DNA from: Chrysophaeum taylorii
Taxonomy: Eukaryota; Sar; Pelagophyceae; Pelagomonadales; Pelagomonadaceae
Assembly: GCA_029834535.1 (NCBI GenBank)
Contig: JAQMWT010000576.1
Coordinates: 1-64,000, forward strand
Reading direction: 5' to 3'
Length of the DNA stretch: 64,000 nucleotides
Below are positions 60,943-64,000 of the stretch, piece after piece. The notes under the pieces were generated by a model, which was given only the letters and a program-made list of their open reading frames with translations, was not told where the DNA came from and searched no databases. The translations under genes and the position numbers were made by a program. How positions within the stretch are numbered: position 1 is the stretch's first letter; the number at the start of each line of letters is the position of its first letter.

Positions 60943-63096
60943 ATGCCAGCCAATCAAGAACTCCAAAAGGAGATAAAAGAACAAGAAGCTCGCTTAGAGG
61001 CAAAGCATCAAAGGGAGATGCAAGCACAACATCAAATGAGACAAGCACAAGCCCAAGCGCTACAAGCACAACGCAATGCCATGCAGACACCACCTGCCGT
61101 CGCCGCAGCGCCCCCCCCCCCCCCACTCCAGCTCCACAAGACCCCAAGACCAAGCCAAACACCTTCACTGACCCACCAAGCTCTGTCCTCAAGTCCATGG
61201 ACGGCGCTCAAGTCACCCCCCAAATGCTCTCGTTTCGCGGTATGCAGTTGTTCGTCGAACATCTCATGCCCGAAACCGGCATAACGCAATATTTCTTGCA
61301 GGGCTTCTACACGTGGGAATCCGTCTTACGCGGATCTAACGATCTAGCAGACGCTCTCCTAAGCCACTGCATCAAGGAATATGACAAGGACCCCGATAAC
61401 CACGCCACCGCCGGCAACACACAAGATTTCCAAGGCCGTTACGTCTACTACAAGGGCGTCTACCGCAAGTTCGGCAAACACTTCCTTGAGAACGTCTATG
61501 AGCCAAAGCTCCAAGAACTTAAAGACCAAGACAAAGACACGACCGATACGACGAAAGGAAAGTTATATCCGATCACGCAACCTCACCTCCAAGGAAAAGA
61601 AGCCGACTTCATCGTGTACCTCCGCGAGACCGTGCACCCCCCTTTTCGCCGTTTCTTGCATGCCGGTCGCGACTTCGTCAAGCACCCAGCATACGACGAA
61701 ATTGATGCACTCGGATCCTCCCATCCGATTGGACTCGAATTCGTCCTACAAGTCCGTCTTGCACTTGACAAGCACGCGGGCCAGAACCACGTCCACCATG
61801 CGCATTATGTCTACAATGCCTTCCTGGACACGCCGTTCAACCCAGAGATCCATGAACCAGCGCACTATATAGATTATATGCGCCACGTTCAACAACAGCT
61901 CCGTCAAATCACCGACGATGCCTCTCTCCAACTTACCGACAACACGATACTCAAGGAAATCCACCAAATCCTCCGTTTTAAATATCCTCCAAGCTTGCTT
62001 GACTCCCGCGCCCCAACACATATAAAAGGGTTCGCACGTCTTGCCAACTGCCTTCGCACCCCCAACGACTCGCTGTTACTCGACGAAGACAAAGAAGCGA
62101 TAAACCATCTGCCCAAGTTGATCACCCGCATCGCGGTTATCTCCGCCTTCGAGCGCAACTTTTGGGCTCACCTCAAGCCTCACCCCACTGAATTTCATGC
62201 CGTTGCGATTCGTCACTGACTTCGGTCGTCTGCCGACCAAAGATAAAGACAATCCACGTTTTCGCTCCCGCCGTCATGGCCTCCACCTCACCGAAGATGA
62301 TGCCGACACCTCACCCTCTGAAGATGATATTCCCCCAGATCCTGATGAAGCATCCCCAGAAAACAACGACCCCGTTGCCGTTTTTCTCACGGAAGCCAAC
62401 CTCGATCAAGATGACGACACCGATCTCATCCAACATCTACACGCTTACCGAAAGAAGCAGATGTCCCGCCATCAGAAGAAGACCCCGCCGAAAAAGTCGC
62501 CAAATCCTCGCTCCCCGTCGTACTACGACATCAATGACAGCCCTAAGCCCAAGGCCACCCCTGTCACCCCAACAAAGAACAAACACAACCCCCGTGCTTC
62601 TCCTGTCACCCCAGACAAACGCGAGCACCCGCACCTCCGCAAGGTCACCTTTCCCACTCAAACGCATCCCCCAAAGCCATCCACTCCTGACCAACGGTTC
62701 AAGGTCCCCCTCCGTGATGTTCGTCGCAAGCTCCAGATCATCCGGAACCTTAGTCAAGCCGGTCGCCAACACACATCCAACTCAGAGCGCATGACCAAGC
62801 TCATCAACCTCATCACCACTATCTCCGATGAGATACTTCTCTCCGAGGCTGATTCTGACGCCGCCGAGTTTCTTCATATGCTATCATCCGATCCCCAGGC
62901 TGATTCGCCCGAGGAGGGCGCAGCCGACGACGCAGATGACCAAGGCCACCTCGGTTTTTATGATGATCACGGACAGCTAGGCCTCTACGACGATAACATC
63001 CCCGAAATAGACGATGAAGACGACTCCACCGAAGACTACGCACAACGTCACAGCAACTACATGCGTGCTCTACACCAGAGTCCGCTTTTTCGATGA
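60943..63096 (+). CDS. gag region, copia copy 3
   Basis: Start at MPANQELQKEIKEQEARLEA, chosen because the same start is conserved in copy 2 after the primer region. Capsid-like helices (EAHIG-type charged coil, then TGITQYFLQGFYTWESVLRG, HPIGLEFVLQVRLALDKH) are followed by a Pro/Lys-rich region (SPVTPDKREHPHLRKVTF) and an acidic end (EIDDEDDSTEDYAQRHSNYM). The last part is the segment also found in the chimeric frame at 24.1-24.6 kb. No CCHC knuckle. Confidence 0.65.
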
Positions 63097-63109
63097 TGGT
63101 TGCCGACGA

Positions 63110-64000
63110 CGCCTATGCCGCCAACCAAAATTTGCTAAATCAGGCACCAAGCCTCACGATGCCGAACTTCCCGACATCATCACAAATTCCCCCCAGAGTC
63201 GCTGACTTTCTTTGTGCCACTTACACTACACGAAAGGCCCCCACCAAGACTAACTCGCTGCACGGATGCAATGGACCCGGCACGGAAGTTTCTTTAATTG
63301 ACGGTGGCGCATCATTTTGCTTCACTCGCACAATCCAACATTTTGTTCCCGAGTCCATACGCAGGATCCCCGAACATACCATCCGCATGGGCAGAGGCAC
63401 CTTAACCAGCCACTTCATCGGTGTCAAACCGTTGTATTTGCGGGCTGCAGGTCTCTCATCAAATGATATTAAAGACGCCACAGGCTACGTATTATACTTA
63501 GTTTTCTTGGTCGTCCCGCACTTCAGACCAGGTTTGCAGGTTATAGCGACCTCTCAACCGAAAGCTCTGAATGTCCAGGCAACAGATCCCCCTCTGCCAC
63601 ACGAACCATACCTGTATGAACCTCTGACCACCTCCACTTCAGATCCTCACGATTACAAAATGCTTCTAGGCCAAACCGCAGTAGTTCTCGCCAATCGCCA
63701 AACTAATGGTCTCTTGTCCCTGCCATCCCTTCCAAAGCAAACATCCCGCGCTGTGTTTAGTTTCCACACCGGAACGAAAATGTCCCTCAAGGATGAGCCT
63801 GCACACATAACGCAGAACGTCGCAAAGACGCGCTCGCAGTCCCATCTCCTCGATTTCGCCAAACTACAGCATCATTCTATATTCCTGACAGAATTAATCA
63901 GACTGCCGCGTACTGTCGTCCAATATGCATTCACTGGCTCAGCGGACCTCTCTGTGCAAGCACAACCCCCTCCGCTACAAACAGCCATTATTGCAGGTGG
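63110..64000 (+). CDS. Protease and start of methyltransferase region, copia copy 3
   Basis: Contains the protease active-site motif VSLIDGGASFCFTR near 63.3 kb, the strands after it, and a linker ending QPPPLQTAIIAGG at the window edge, which is the start of the methyltransferase motif I-like segment. So copy 3 very probably carries the same methyltransferase, but this lies outside the window. Confidence 0.65.

Larger units (their letters stand above)
60662..64000 (+). mobile_element. Main copia family, copy 3 (5' part, runs off the window)
   Basis: 5' LTR 60662-60857, primer region ATTGGGCACCAGTCCCGG, gag from the ATG at 60,943, protease motif IDGGASFCFTR near 63.3 kb, and the methyltransferase motif I-like segment at the very end of the window. 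It is closely similar to copy 2 throughout. The visible part has about two or three breaks. AAGGG at 60657-60661, just outside the LTR, is the target copy discussed with 17190-17194. Confidence 0.85.

Noticed and set aside
61090-61130. C-tract in the copia copy 3 gag region as a programmed frameshift site
   Set aside because: A homopolymer run in a decayed element is more simply explained by slippage, and copy 2 lacks it.

Overview
The window is eukaryotic repeat-rich DNA. Almost all of it can be assigned to mobile elements nested in one another, and I found no housekeeping gene, rRNA or tRNA gene. Copia-type and Ty3/gypsy-type LTR retrotransposons, LINE tails with long target duplications, Helitron-type helicase remnants and a hAT-type element all point to a eukaryote. 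The sequence does not fix the species; an alga, fungus or other protist would all fit.

Layout. 0-6.4 kb: an unassigned 369-aa coiled-coil protein gene, then a broken copia-like element (gag and protease, minus strand) with LTR copies in both orientations and a half-tRNA primer site. 6.4-10.1 kb: a truncated copy of a large LTR element without pol (here LARD). 10.1-10.9 kb: 3' end of the main copia family. 10.9-16.1 kb: a broken gypsy element on the minus strand. 16.5-17.2 kb: a gypsy RT fragment on the plus strand. 17.2-24.6 kb: main copia family, copy 1 (minus), ending in a chimeric reading frame that reaches 25.8 kb. 26.1-28.2 kb: two tandem Helitron-type helicase remnants with minisatellite tails. 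28.3-33.5 kb: several unrecognised genes, two of them convergent, possibly an undescribed DNA transposon. 33.65-43.8 kb: main copia family, copy 2 (plus), with both LTRs and two retroposon insertions. 44.2-53.8 kb: LARD copy 2, with a 1067-codon frame and a 2.7-kb internal palindrome. 54.3-55.1 kb: a 786-bp hAT-type element. 55.5-58.2 kb: a head-to-head pair of helicase remnants, one carrying a LINE 3' end. 58.2-60.66 kb: a gypsy fragment (minus). 60.66-64.0 kb: main copia family, copy 3, running off the window.

The most notable content is in the main copia family. Between protease and integrase it carries a C5 cytosine DNA methyltransferase domain, with PCQ, ENV and NAVP-type motifs in the right order. 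The domain is present in two copies, and its first motif is reached at the window edge in the third. A retrotransposon that carries its own DNA methyltransferase could modify its own DNA or its host's methylation; I infer this possibility from the domain only.

The second notable result is structural. The copia ends at 17,195 and 60,661 carry complementary 5-bp target copies (CCCTT / AAGGG), and each abuts a complementary part of the same kind of gypsy RT. This is what an inversion through recombination between oppositely oriented copia copies would leave. LTR elements are treated here as fossils, with only approximate counts of breaks.
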